A stretch of 64,000 nt of DNA from DATKFM01 sp963810485 (GCA_963810485.1 CAWENQ010000008.1:62001-126000), one strand, 5' to 3'. Shown: positions 1-10,710, counted from the stretch's first letter. The notes: a model not told the origin generated them from the sequence alone. Numbers and translations are program-made.

Positions 1-2025
1 GCAACTGCCGGCTTCGCGGCCGCTTCCGAAATTCAGGCGGATCTGCCGGCTGGCTATACATTGGGGCCGGCGGCAACCGCGCATATCACGGAAGAAAAGA
101 CCAGCGCCGAGTCCGCACCGGGCGGCGCCGCGCACATGGCGGGCGCTTCCGACAAGTTCATCACTGTCTATCCGCTGCAATATAACGGCATACCGCTGTC
201 GAAGGGCAGCGACTACATGGCGATGGTCAGCGGCAGCGGAACGCTGCTGGTCAAGCGGGAACGGGGACTGCCGGAGAGTATTGACGGCACCGATCCGTCC
301 GTCACAGCCGAGCAGGCCATCCCCGTGGCCGCCGCGGACGCGAAGGACTATCTGGGAACGGCGGAACCCCAGATGTCGACACCGACCCTGGAGATCTGGG
401 TCGACGAGGCGAAGCAAGGGCATCTTGCCTGGACCTTCAGCGTCGCCTCCGACTCCCTGACAGAGCCGAAGGCCCGGCGCTATTGGGTCGCCGCGCTCGG
501 TGAACCGAAGGTGCTCAACTGGGAAAGCGAAATCTACAGCACTCATCAGGGCGTCATCACCGGCCAGCTCTGGTCCACGACTCCGTTCGATGGGACCGCC
601 AACCGGCCCTTGCCGGGATTGCAGGTGCTGCGCTCCATCAGCGGTCCCACGGCCACCGGCCCCGACGGACGCTACGGCTTCGATGACGGCGCCGGCGCGG
701 CCAATATCTCTGCCGATCTCGATGGCGCCAATGTCGATCTGCAGAACCAGGCGGGCGCGAACATGTCGCGCGCGAAGAATGGCACGCCCGCAAATTCGGT
801 CGACCTCAACTTCGGCTCGGCCAACGATAACGAGCGCGCCCAGGTTTCGGCGTTCTACTGGACGGAAAAGGCCCATGAACTCGCGGGCAGCATCCTGGCG
901 CCGACAGACCTGCCCAACCTGATCACGCGCGTGAACATCGCGGATTCCTGCAACGCATTCTGGAACGGGAATTCGATCAATTTCTTCCAGGCCGGCGGCG
1001 CTTGTCCCAACACCGCCTACTCGGACGTTGTCTTCCACGAGTACGGCCACGGCGTCGATTCCCGGAAGGGCGGCATCCTTGACGGCGGCTACAGCGAAGG
1101 CTTCGGCGATGCCTTGGCCCTCCTGGGCACGCGGCAATCGTGCCTAGGCCGCGATTTCTTCGGCGACGGCACCTGCCTGCGGCCGGCGACTGATGTCATC
1201 CTCTGGCCGCCGGCGCCTGGCGAGAATGTGCACGCCGTCGGCCGCCGCTACGCCGGTTTCTCCTGGGAGCTGATTCAGCAGCTCGCCAAGACCTATGGCG
1301 AAAACGGCGCCTACGACATCGCCAGCCGATTGGTCCTGGCGGCGGCAGCGGCAAATCCGACGAATATTCCCGATGCCGTGCATCTCAGCTTCCTGGCCGA
1401 CGATATCGACGGCAACCTCGCCAACGGTACGCCGCACTTCCGGGAGCTCGCCGCGGCGGCCGACTCGCGGCATATCCCGCGCCCGGCCGATCCGGCGCCC
1501 GCGATTGCCGGTGGTGTCGGTGTCTCGGCGCAATTCCCGTTCACCGATCACAAGACCGTTTCGGCGAATGAGAATATCGTGCAAGTCAATCTGCATCTGG
1601 ACGAGGAAAGCATCGTGCATATCTCGGCCAACTCCAGCGCGCAGAGCACAGCCCCGCTCTCGTTCCGCACCGGCTTCTACAATCAGGCGACGCAGAGCAC
1701 CATCTGGACCGGCTCCTACCGCAATGTCAGCCTGAGCAATGCCAGCCAGTGGGGCAATTTCGGCAGCAAGTATGCGGTGAAGCTGCCGGCGGGCGACCAC
1801 ACCATCTATTGGAAGATCTGGATCAACAGCGGCACGATCACCCTGAGCTCCGGCAGCTTGCAGGTCGAGACCTTCAAGGCCCCGGCCATGATGGCCATCG
1901 CGAGCAGCGCCGAGGTGACAACGGACGATCTGTCGCTGATCATACCTGCGGCCGGACCGGAAACGTCCGAAACGCAGTCGGTCGATGACATTGGCGAGCC
2001 GATCACCATCGACAACGGACAGTAG
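1..2025 (+). CDS. Secreted zinc metallopeptidase, M36 (fungalysin)-like, 5' truncated by window edge
   Basis: The frame is open from the first base, so the N-terminus (probably signal peptide and start of the propeptide) lies outside the window; 674 codons are visible. A HEYGH zinc motif starts at about visible residue 346, and GGYSEGFGD follows at about 361-369, whose Glu is the likely third zinc ligand. This is the gluzincin pattern of the M4/M36 peptidases. The region before it, about 300 residues, fits an FTP-type inhibitory propeptide that would be removed on maturation. The region after it, from about residue 500, is beta-rich and Ser/Thr-rich, as in C-terminal secretion or substrate-binding domains. 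Expected role: extracellular protein degradation. The downstream gene resembles a protease inhibitor. M36 is preferred over M4 from overall layout, but the exact family needs a profile search. Confidence 0.75.
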   Translation, partial: ATAGFAAASEIQADLPAGYTLGPAATAHITEEKTSAESAPGGAAHMAGASDKFITVYPLQYNGIPLSKGSDYMAMVSGSGTLLVKRERGLPESIDGTDPSVTAEQAIPVAAADAKDYLGTAEPQMSTPTLEIWVDEAKQGHLAWTFSVASDSLTEPKARRYWVAALGEPKVLNWESEIYSTHQGVITGQLWSTTPFDGTANRPLPGLQVLRSISGPTATGPDGRYGFDDGAGAANISADLDGANVDLQNQAGANMSRAKNGTPANSVDLNFGSANDNERAQVSAFYWTEKAHELAGSILAPTDLPNLITRVNIADSCNAFWNGNSINFFQAGGACPNTAYSDVVFHEYGHGVDSRKGGILDGGYSEGFGDALALLGTRQSCLGRDFFGDGTCLRPATDVILWPPAPGENVHAVGRRYAGFSWELIQQLAKTYGENGAYDIASRLVLAAAAANPTNIPDAVHLSFLADDIDGNLANGTPHFRELAAAADSRHIPRPADPAPAIAGGVGVSAQFPFTDHKTVSANENIVQVNLHLDEESIVHISANSSAQSTAPLSFRTGFYNQATQSTIWTGSYRNVSLSNASQWGNFGSKYAVKLPAGDHTIYWKIWINSGTITLSSGSLQVETFKAPAMMAIASSAEVTTDDLSLIIPAAGPETSETQSVDDIGEPITIDNGQ

Positions 2026-2142
2026 CGTCACCAATGACGGGGATGGGGGCTTCGGCCTCCATCCCCACCTTATCATTGCCGCAATTCCGCCTATCATGGA
2101 CGTCCGATGAGGCACAACAATCCGGAGCAGAGGAGGACGCCC

Positions 2143-2647
2143 ATGGCCGTCGCTGCAGCGAGGAGGGCCGTGCCCAGGTTGTTGGCCATGCTGATATTCG
2201 CCTGCGTCGGCAGCGCCGCCGCGATGGGGGCGGGGCCCTTGCAGCCATTGACGGAAAAAGTCGAACTGCAAGAACTTCAGACGGGTTTTGCCGGAACAAC
2301 CGGGACTGTCTGGACCGTGGAACCGGACGGCCGCTATACGATCGCCGGCAAAGTCAACGAGCAACTGACTCCCGCATCAGGAAGGCACGCTGGACGCCGC
2401 CCAGCTATCGAAGATCGCGGAAACTCTGGCCGCGGCCGACGCGGATAATCTTCCCGCCGAGATGGGCGAGCCGCCGCCGGTGAATCCGCAGACCATCATT
2501 CTGCGTGTCGGTGAAAAATCCTCGACATTCAACACAATCGGCGGCGTCGATCCGGATCAAGCTGCCGGCGATGACGATCCGCGGTCGCGCCTCCTGAAGA
2601 TTGCCGCGTCGATCAAAGAGGTCGTCGGCGTTCCCGCCAATCCCTAG
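2143..2647 (+). CDS. Exported emfourin-like putative metallopeptidase inhibitor (frame broken once)
   Basis: The start at 2143 follows a GGAGG ribosome-binding site with 6 nt spacing. The first 28 residues form a signal peptide (MAVAAARRAV..., hydrophobic LLAMLIFACVGSAAA). The frame breaks at the CCC run 2371-2373; removing one C joins the two halves into a 167-residue protein. The joined protein shows TGFAG near the mature N-terminus, then LDAAQLSKIAETLAAAD, NLPAE, and a PP-rich turn followed by a strand with basic residues. This order resembles emfourin, the protein inhibitor encoded beside protealysin-type M4 peptidases. It lies 118 bp downstream of the M36-type peptidase, which supports an enzyme/inhibitor pair. 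The resemblance is by eye only. It could instead be an unrelated periplasmic protein. Confidence 0.5.
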
Positions 2648-2706
2648 CCTGGTGCGATAGCGCCGACCCATTTTGCGCCCACGGTCGCGCTCTGCTACCA
2701 AGCGCC

Positions 2707-3870
2707 GTGGTCGATCTTGCGGACGCGGAACGGGAACTGACATCGGCGCGGCTGTTCAGCCTCGCCGCGGCGATCGCCTGCACCTCGATCATGGGCATGT
2801 CCACCGGCTTGGCCTGGGCGCTGCTGGCGCTGCGGCTGGAGCATCAAGGCTATGACGGCTCGGCGATCGGCTTCAATGCTGCGGCCCAATCGTTGGGTAT
2901 CGCGCTGATCGGCCTGGTGGCGCCGCGGATCATCGCGCGTACCGGATTCAAGCGGAGTTGCCTGGGCGCCACCGTCATGACCATGGCCATGATGCTGGCG
3001 CTGCCGACATTCGACAACTACAGCTCTTGGCTCGTCTTGCGGTTCGTGCTGGGGGCCAGCTCCTCCTTTCTGTTCATCGCCGGCGAGAGCTGGATCCTGC
3101 TGATCGCGCCGCCCCGCTATCTCGGCCGGGTGGTCGGCATCCTCGGGCTGGTCTGGGGCGGCGCTTTCGCGCTCGGCCCCATCATCATCGGCCTGCTGGG
3201 CATCGCCGGCTGGGGACCGTTCCTGGTGGGTGCGGCGGCGGCCTTCGCGGCGGGATTGCCGCTGCTGTTCGCCGGCAGCGTGCCGGTGCCGGCGCAGTCG
3301 CTGAAGCCGCCGAACTTCCTCGCCCTGCTGCGCCGCTCGCCGGCGCCGCTGATCGCGCTGGTGGTGCTGGGCCTGGTGGAGTCCAGCCACGATTCCCTGG
3401 TGGCGATCTATGGCCTTCGGCTGGGCATGGATGTGTCCCAGGCCGTGCTGCTGGTGACCGTCCTCCTGCTGGGCCTGACTCTGGTCCAACTGCCGATCGG
3501 CTGGATCGCCGATCACATGGACCGGCGGCGGGTTTTGCTGATCGCCAACATCTCGGGCCTCGGCCTGACGCTGGCTTTCGGTTTTGCCGCGACGACAGTG
3601 CTGCAATGGCCGATCCTGTTCCTGCTTGGCGCGTCGGTCGGCAGCGTCTGGGCGCTGAGCCTGGCGCTGATCGGCGACGATTTCGCGGCCGAGCATGTGG
3701 CGGGCGCCAATTCAGTGCGCGCCATCCTCTATGGCGGCGCGGCGATGGCGGGACCGCTGATCTCCGGCACGGCGATGGACATCTGGACGCCCCACGGACT
3801 AATTGCCGCACTGGCGATGATGTGGCTGGTCTATCTGCCAATTGCGTGGCGGTCGCCGCCCGCCCGCTAG
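2707..3870 (+). CDS. MFS transporter, YcaD/UMF2-like
   Basis: A 387-residue protein with about 12 hydrophobic segments, the usual length for the major facilitator superfamily. The N-terminal half carries the loop 'APRIIARTGFKR' after TM2, a variant of the MFS loop 2-3 motif, and 'WIADHMDRRR' is the matching loop in the second half. The tone of the sequence (SAIGFNAAAQSLG, GESWILLIAP) is like the YcaD group of putative proton-coupled transporters. The substrate cannot be told. The start used is GTG at 2707; an ATG about 26 codons later is possible. It is probably a single-gene transcript between the inhibitor-like gene and the patatin-like lipoprotein. Confidence 0.8.
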   Translation: MVDLADAERELTSARLFSLAAAIACTSIMGMSTGLAWALLALRLEHQGYDGSAIGFNAAAQSLGIALIGLVAPRIIARTGFKRSCLGATVMTMAMMLALPTFDNYSSWLVLRFVLGASSSFLFIAGESWILLIAPPRYLGRVVGILGLVWGGAFALGPIIIGLLGIAGWGPFLVGAAAAFAAGLPLLFAGSVPVPAQSLKPPNFLALLRRSPAPLIALVVLGLVESSHDSLVAIYGLRLGMDVSQAVLLVTVLLLGLTLVQLPIGWIADHMDRRRVLLIANISGLGLTLAFGFAATTVLQWPILFLLGASVGSVWALSLALIGDDFAAEHVAGANSVRAILYGGAAMAGPLISGTAMDIWTPHGLIAALAMMWLVYLPIAWRSPPAR

Positions 3871-3998
3871 CGCGCTACCATAAGCGGCTTGCCCCTTGGC
3901 CGCGAACAAGGGAACATCGCCGCGGGCCAAGAAAGCTAATTCGGGTCTACGGGAAATCCCCGGAAGACCCGTTCATTTTGGATGGCAGGGGTGCAGGC

Positions 3999-5234
3999 AT
4001 GATCGGCGTCGCTCTCGGTTCAGACTTCGTTCCGAACAGGAACTGGCTGCGCGCCGCTGCGGCGATGGCCGGTGCCTTGGCGCTGCTGCTGCTGCAGGCC
4101 TGTTCCCTGCCGGAGCGCCTCAATGCCGTGCCCAAGGATATCGAGGCATCGGCCGAGATCCCCGGCATGCCCGGAATCCGCTATTGGCAGGCCGGGCGAT
4201 ATGGAGCGGCTGGCCGAGGAAGCAATCAACTCGTTCCGCACCGAACTCGAGCAGTGGCAAGCCGCCGGCAACAAGGGACCGATGCCGCCGGCCAACTTCC
4301 TCGCCATCTCCGGCGGTGGCGAGAATGGCGCCTATGGCGCCGGCCTGCTGTGCGGCTGGACCGAAGCCGGCACGCGGCCGGAGTTCAAGCTGGTCACGGG
4401 AATAAGCACAGGCGCGCTCACCGCGCCCTTCGCCTTCCTCGGTCCGGCCTACGACCAGCAGCTCAAGGACGTCTACACGACAATCACCGCCAAGGACGTG
4501 CTGGAGGAACGCGGTATCTTTGCTGCGATCTGGAACGATGCGATGGCGGACAATGCGCCGCTGCAGAATCTGGTGGCGAAATATGTGGACGCGGATCTGT
4601 TGGCGGCCATCGCGGCAGAGCATAGGAAGGGCCGCAACCTGCTTGTCGGCACGACGAACCTGGATGCACGGCGGGGCGTGGTTTGGGATATCGGCAAGAT
4701 CGCGGAGTATGGCACTCCCGAGGCTCTGGAGCTGGTCCGGAAAATTCTCATCGCTTCGGCGGCCATCCCCGGCGCTTTCCCGCCGATGATGTTCGATGTC
4801 GAAGCCAATGGCACGAAGTATCAGGAGATGCATGTCGATGGCGGCGCCAACTGCCCAGCTTTTCGTCTATCCGGCCCGGCTACACGTCGCCGAGATTTCC
4901 GAAGCGGCCGGCGTCGAACGGGAACGGCACATGTACATCATCCGCAACGGACGCCTCGATCCCGACTGGGCGGATACGGAGCGCCAGACCTTGACCATCG
5001 CCGGGCGGGCGGTGTCGTCCCTGATCCAGAATCAGGGCAACGGCGATCTCTATCGCATCTATGCCGTCGCCCAGCGGGACAAGGTGGATTTCAATCTGGC
5101 CTTCATACCCGCGACCTTCGATGTGCCGCTGCCCGAGCCGTTCGATCAGCACTACATGCAGGAGCTGTTCAATCTCGGCTATGAGCAGGGCAAGGCAGGC
5201 TATGCAATGGGAAAAGGCGCCGCCGGGTTTCTAG
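3999..5234 (+). CDS. Patatin-like phospholipase lipoprotein (frame broken three times)
   Basis: ATG 3999 begins a lipoprotein signal (hydrophobic LALLLLQAC, lipobox Cys about residue 33). Three frame changes follow, at the GGG near 4193, AA at 4849-4850 and AAAA at 5212-5215. Removing one base at each gives a continuous 410-residue patatin-domain protein ending in KAPPGF. Catalytic elements are visible: the oxyanion loop SGGGENGAYGAG, the nucleophile elbow GISTG with the active Ser, and the DGG motif with the catalytic Asp ('HVDGGA'). Expected role: a membrane-anchored lipid acyl hydrolase. Its stop (5232-5234) overlaps the convergent ureG stop. Because each repair is a single base in a short run, sequencing error is more likely than a pseudogene. 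Confidence 0.75.
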
Positions 5235-5866
5235 GCGCTGCGCGCCGCGCCTTCCAGTCCGCCGGCCTGTTCGATGAAGCTGACGATCTCTGCCACACCT
5301 TTGCGGCGCAGCAGGTCGGTGAAGACATAGGGCCGGCCGGCGCGCATCCGCCTGGTGTCGTCTTCCATCACGTCGAGCCGCGCCTGCACATGGGGCGCCA
5401 GGTCGGTCTTGTTGATCACCAGCAGGTCCGAGCGGGTGATGCCAGGCCCGCCCTTGCGCGGGATCTTCTCGCCCTGGCAGACGCTGATGACATAGATGGT
5501 GAGATCGGCCAGATCGGGCGAGAAGGTCGCGGCCAGATTGTCGCCGCCGGATTCGATGAAAATCAGATCGAGGCCGGGAATGCGCCGGTTCATCTCGGCG
5601 ATGGCCTGAAGATTGATCGAGGCGTCCTCGCGGATGGCAGTGTGCGGGCAGCCGCCGGTCTCCACGCCCATGATGCGTTCCTCCGGCAGGGCCTGTACGC
5701 GGTTCAGGATCAGGGCATCCTCCTGCGTGTAGATGTCGTTGGTGATGGCGGCCAGCGAATAGCGCTCGCGCATCGCCTTGCACAGCATCTCCGTCAGCGT
5801 GGTCTTGCCCGAGCCGACCGGGCCCCCGATGCCGACGCGCAGTGGGCCGTGGGTCGTACTGGTCAT
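5231..5866 (-). CDS. ureG: Urease accessory GTPase UreG
   Basis: A 211-residue SIMIBI-class GTPase that powers nickel delivery to urease. The P-loop GPVGSGKTTL is near residue 15-24. The metal-binding CPH motif ('GGCPHTAIRED') is near residue 72, and 'NKTDLAPH' is the guanine-specificity motif. The length matches the family (about 205). It is the last gene of the ureDABCEFG operon on the minus strand and overlaps ureF by 4 bp, consistent with translational coupling. It converges with the patatin-like gene, the two stop codons sharing bases. Confidence 0.97.
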   Translation of the reverse strand: MTSTTHGPLRVGIGGPVGSGKTTLTEMLCKAMRERYSLAAITNDIYTQEDALILNRVQALPEERIMGVETGGCPHTAIREDASINLQAIAEMNRRIPGLDLIFIESGGDNLAATFSPDLADLTIYVISVCQGEKIPRKGGPGITRSDLLVINKTDLAPHVQARLDVMEDDTRRMRAGRPYVFTDLLRRKGVAEIVSFIEQAGGLEGAARSA

Positions 5867-6732
5867 GTGCGGAACACGCGCGAATACTGTGTTTCGTGTT
5901 TCATGGCGGCGATGTCGGCGCCGATGGTGGCACTGCCGAGATCGTCGAGCGTGGCCGCTGCGGCGCGGGCGGCGGTGGCGGCAATGACCGGCATGAGATC
6001 GCGCAGTACCGTGAGGCCTAGCGTTTGACCGAGCGGAATCAGGCGCACGGCGACGGAGATGAGGGTGGAGGCAAAGCCCTGGAGGTAGGCGAGGAGGGCG
6101 TCGCTTCGGTTGATACCGGCAGCTCGGCAGAAAGTTCCCGCGGCGACGGGATAGGCAACGTCACGGTCTTTGAAGTGAACATTAAAACTCCCCTCTCCCC
6201 TTGAGGGAGAGGGGGCGGGGGGTGAGGGGTCTGCCGCGCGGGAGCGCGCCAGTGAATCGTCTGCTTGGAGCGGACCCAGTGGCGGAGGATGAAATGTATA
6301 TCTGGTGTTGCTCGCTGCGGCGTCAGCGTTGTTTTTTGCCGCGCTTCCGCGCGGAAACCCCTCACCCCTGCCCCTCTCCCTCAAGGGGAGAGGGGACTCC
6401 TTTTGTGTCCTCCATGCACTCGCGGCTTGCAGAAACGCATTGCCCAGGCCCGTTGTCTCTAAGTAGCGCTCGCGCGACCCAGCAATCGCCAGCGCCAAAT
6501 CGTTCAGCGCACCGGCATCCTCATCCCAGCAGCGTGCAAAGATCACCGCATCGTTCCAGCCGCTGCCGCGCGTCAGCACATTTTCGATCCATTGGCGGAG
6601 TGTTGCGGCATCGGTCACCCGGCGGTCGTCGATGGCGAATTCCAGCCCGTGTGAATAAGCAAAGCCGCCGATGGGGAAGGCGGGCGACATCCAGGCCAGC
6701 AACAACTGCAGTTGTTGCGCGTCAGTGGTCAT
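5863..6732 (-). CDS. ureF: Urease accessory protein UreF carrying an in-frame palindromic-element insertion
   Basis: N-terminal (LLAWMSPAFPIGGFAYSHGLE) and C-terminal (LGLTVLRDLMPVI, then DDLGSATIGADIAAMKHETQYSRVFRT) segments are typical UreF, the activator of UreG in the urease maturation complex. The protein is 289 residues instead of the usual 220-230. The excess lies between WRTQK and HFKDRDVAYPVAAG. This stretch is translated from a palindromic repeat at 6186-6410 and reads as low-complexity SPLPLRERGRGEG ... PSPSRGEG. The insert is about 225 bp, a multiple of three, so the frame is kept. Whether the protein still folds and works cannot be told from sequence. Overlaps ureE by 11 bp and ureG by 4 bp. 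Confidence 0.93.
   Translation of the reverse strand: MTTDAQQLQLLLAWMSPAFPIGGFAYSHGLEFAIDDRRVTDAATLRQWIENVLTRGSGWNDAVIFARCWDEDAGALNDLALAIAGSRERYLETTGLGNAFLQAASAWRTQKESPLPLRERGRGEGFPRGSAAKNNADAAASNTRYTFHPPPLGPLQADDSLARSRAADPSPPAPSPSRGEGSFNVHFKDRDVAYPVAAGTFCRAAGINRSDALLAYLQGFASTLISVAVRLIPLGQTLGLTVLRDLMPVIAATAARAAAATLDDLGSATIGADIAAMKHETQYSRVFRT
6186..6410. repeat. Palindromic repeat element inserted inside ureF
   Basis: Two arms of about 50-60 bp, 6188-6240 and 6349-6407, are inverted copies of each other. Both contain the core CTCTCCCCTTGAGGGAGAG, itself partly palindromic, followed by GGTGAGGGG and a CGCGCGG end. They flank about 105 bp of non-repeated sequence. The element lies wholly within ureF and keeps the frame. 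Similar GC-rich CTCTCCC/GGGAGAG palindromes are a common class of intergenic repeats in proteobacteria; finding one inside a conserved gene is unusual. Confidence 0.85.
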
Positions 6733-7185
6733 GGTGATGACCTTGGCCGTGCGAATAGGCGCCGGACTCCGGTTCGAAGATCTCGTCGATCTCCCGCAGC
6801 GCCGCGCCGAGGCCGCGCAGCATGCCGGCGATCACGTGATCCCGGCGGATCAGGAGGCGCTGGGATTCAATCTGCGCTTCCAGGTGGCGGTTGCCGATCT
6901 GCCACGCGAGCGCCGCCAGATGCCGGGCGTCCTTGCCGCGGATTTCCAGCAGCGGCTCCGCCAGCGCCTTCACCACCACCAGCCGCCCATCCTCCAGCAC
7001 CAGTCCGTCGCCATCGCGGAGAGCCTGCGCATGCTCGAGATCGAGCAGAAACTGCAACCCACCTGCCGTCGTGAATACGACGCGGCGGCGATGCCGCGCG
7101 GTGTGATCGAGGGCGATGCGATCGGCCACTGGTTCGCCCAGGCGCATCTGATCCCTCAGCCGGACGGAGGTGGCGCGCAGCATGG

Positions 7186-7189
<4 letters not shown>
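6722..7189 (-). CDS. ureE: Urease nickel metallochaperone UreE
   Basis: A 155-residue UreE with the N-terminal peptide-binding-like domain and a metal-binding C-terminal domain ('GNRHLEAQIE', 'RDHVIAGMLRGLGA'). The tail GAYSHGQGHHHDH is His-rich, the usual extra nickel-binding extension. UreE carries Ni(II) to the UreD-UreF-UreG-apourease complex. Its start overlaps the ureC stop (ATGA type), and its end overlaps ureF. Confidence 0.95.
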
Positions 7190-8898
<1,709 letters not shown>

Positions 8899-8899
<1 letters not shown>

Positions 8900-9204
8900 C
8901 AGAGCGGTCCCATGATTTTCTGCTGGAAGCCGAAGACGCGGCGGTTGCCGGCGATGGGCACCAGCGTTACCTCGCGGCGCTGGCCCGGCTCGAAGCGCAC
9001 GGCGGTGCCGGCGGGAATATCGAGCCGCCAGCCGCGCGCCTTCTCGCGATCGAACTTCAGGGCGATGTTGGTCTCGTAGAAATGATAATGCGAGCCTACC
9101 TGGATCGGCCGATCGCCGCTGTTGGCGACTTCGAGCGTCAGGCGCGGCGCGTCCTTGTTGATCTCGATAGAGCCGGAACCGCAGATGATCTCGCCGGGAA
9201 TCAT
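8899..9204 (-). CDS. ureB: Urease subunit beta
   Basis: A 101-residue beta subunit beginning MIPGEIICGSG, with the conserved 'SGDRPIQVGSHYHF', 'AIRF/VRFEPG' and 'GNRRVFGF' segments. It is a structural subunit of the (alpha-beta-gamma)3 enzyme and a separate gene from ureA, as is usual in proteobacteria. It lies 11 bp after ureA and overlaps ureC by 1 bp. Confidence 0.97.
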
Positions 9205-9215
9205 GGGCGCCTCCG

Positions 9216-9518
9216 TCAGCGGATCGGCTTATGCACGGTCACCAGCTTGGTGCCGTCGGGAAAGGTGGCTTCCACCTGGACTTCATGGATCATCTCGGCG
9301 ATGCCATCCATCACCTGGCTACGGGACACGACATGCGCCGCGGATTCCATCAGGTCGGCGACGCTGCGGCCGTCGCGGGCGCCCTCCACCACGAAATCGC
9401 TGATCAGCGCCATCGCCTCCGGATGGTTGAGCTTCACGCCCCGCTCCAGCCGGCGGCGGGCCACGGTGGCCGCCACGGCGATCAGCAGCTTGTCCTTCTC
9501 GCGCGGCGTGAGCTGCAT
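9216..9518 (-). CDS. ureA: Urease subunit gamma
   Basis: A 100-residue gamma subunit beginning MQLTPREKDKLLI, with the conserved 'RGVKLNHPEAMALI', 'GRSVADLM' and 'VTVHKPI' segments. First structural subunit of the operon, 9 bp downstream of ureD. Confidence 0.97.
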   Translation of the reverse strand: MQLTPREKDKLLIAVAATVARRRLERGVKLNHPEAMALISDFVVEGARDGRSVADLMESAAHVVSRSQVMDGIAEMIHEVQVEATFPDGTKLVTVHKPIR

Positions 9519-9527
9519 GGTTTTTCC

Positions 9528-10325
9528 TCAGGCTGACCAAATCATGGGCAACGCGCCACCGGGCACAAGAAACTTCAATGCCGGATTCAGCAGCTTCCGC
9601 AGGTCAAATCCGTCTTTCGCGAGGACACGTGCAAGAAGCTTGCCATCCCAGGCGCTGACCGCGCCGTCGGCGCCGAAGATCTCGCGCATGGATGCAAGTT
9701 GCACATCTGAATTTTCGGCGACGAGCAGCAACGTCGCCATAGCGCCGGCATCGCCGAGGGTGGCGGCGGTGCGCGGCAGCGCACCGTTGAGCCTGACATC
9801 GTCGGCGAAGATGAGCTTGCCGTCACGGCGTATGCGCCAGCGATCATGGAATGCGAGGTCTTGGATCAACTCGCCCATCGCCAGACGGCCGAACACCGTC
9901 GCCTCAAGCGCGAGCAGCGTGGCGCCACCCATGAGATCGACCTCAAGCGTGCGCCGCAGCCTTGCGCCATCGAACAGGATGGCCTCCTGCGGCAGCCAAT
10001 AGATCTGCGCCCCCGATGACCCCGTGAGCCTGCTGTGGATTTCCGCCTCGTCGCCGAGAGAACGGTAGATCTTCTCCGCCGCCTGGGTGGTCGCGACCAG
10101 ATTTGTGCCGTTGGCCTCCAGCGTCCAGTCGAGCCTGTCGCCGCCGGTCAGGCCGCCGGCCGTGTTGATGAGGATCGCCTCAACGGGTGCTTCGACTGGC
10201 CGCCGCGGCAGGCGGACCTTCGCTGCGCCGTCCTCGCGCCAGCGCTGCACGCCGGAGACACCGAACGAGAGATGGGCGGCGCCTTGGGTGCGTTGCAGGC
10301 GGCGGATGGCTTGCGGCTGGCTCAC
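9528..10325 (-). CDS. ureD: Urease accessory protein UreD/UreH
   Basis: About 265 residues. The GTG start at 10325 (VSQPQAIRRLQ...) is chosen because GGGGAG lies 4-5 nt upstream; a TTG at 10379 would add 18 residues without such a site. Family landmarks: 'ILINTAGGLTGGDRL', 'TTQAAEKIYRS', 'LPQEAILFDGARL' and 'RRTLEVDL'. UreD is the scaffold that binds apourease and channels nickel from UreG/UreF. It is the first gene of the minus-strand urease operon. No nickel permease or urea transporter lies next to it. Confidence 0.95.
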   Translation of the reverse strand: MSQPQAIRRLQRTQGAAHLSFGVSGVQRWREDGAAKVRLPRRPVEAPVEAILINTAGGLTGGDRLDWTLEANGTNLVATTQAAEKIYRSLGDEAEIHSRLTGSSGAQIYWLPQEAILFDGARLRRTLEVDLMGGATLLALEATVFGRLAMGELIQDLAFHDRWRIRRDGKLIFADDVRLNGALPRTAATLGDAGAMATLLLVAENSDVQLASMREIFGADGAVSAWDGKLLARVLAKDGFDLRKLLNPALKFLVPGGALPMIWSA

Positions 10326-10375
10326 ACGGCGCTCCCCAGGTTGAACCCCGGAGCATGCCCCCCACCCGCGCAGCG

Positions 10376-10606
10376 TCAAGGCCGCCGGGAGTTGCGGTCG
10401 ATGCAGGCCGTCGCGTCCGGCCAGCGCACGGCCGCCCGGTTCTCAAGGCCGATGTCGCGACGCATATGGGGCGTGAGATTGGCGAGGCCAGTCGGCAAGG
10501 CGAGCGGGTCGCCCTTCGCACTTTTGACGATTCGCCAGAACTGTCGCAGGGCCCTTCCGGCCTTGGGCGGCTCAGCACTGCGTTGGACTGTCGTTGAGGT
10601 ACACAT
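10376..10606 (-). CDS. Small DUF1127-like protein
   Basis: A 76-residue basic protein. The segment 'LANLTPHMRRDIGLENRAA' resembles the DUF1127 signature (L-x-LRDIGL-x-R). A GGGGA ribosome-binding site precedes the ATG by about 7 nt. The gene is transcribed away from the LysR gene at 10711, with an inverted-repeat-rich region between them, so it may be that regulator's target. DUF1127 proteins are small; some act in RNA-mediated or phosphate-related regulation in alphaproteobacteria. The match is weaker than for the second DUF1127 gene at 33393. Confidence 0.5.
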   Translation of the reverse strand: MCTSTTVQRSAEPPKAGRALRQFWRIVKSAKGDPLALPTGLANLTPHMRRDIGLENRAAVRWPDATACIDRNSRRP

Positions 10607-10651
10607 AAAGGAATCCCCTGGAGAACTGGATCTACTATCTGTGAGTTGATT

Positions 10652-10700
10652 TTGAATGGGAATTGGCTATCATCGTTCAATATCCATTCAAAATTGAATG
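10652..10700. promoter_or_regulatory. CATTCAA/TTGAATG operator cluster in the DUF1127-LysR intergenic region
   Basis: 10685-10700 reads CATTCAA-AA-TTGAATG, a 7-bp inverted repeat just 10 bp before the LysR start. Another TTGAATG half-site is at 10652-10658, and a GTTCAA at 10675-10680. Repeated half-sites between divergent genes are the usual layout of a LysR autoregulatory operator. The assignment to this LysR is inferred. Confidence 0.55.
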
Positions 10701-10710
10701 AAAACTCACT

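Noticed and set aside
2695..3696. A 333-codon minus-strand open frame opposite the MFS gene
   Set aside because: Its product is Gln/Arg/His-rich low complexity typical of antisense frames in high-GC DNA; the plus strand encodes a clear 12-helix transporter.
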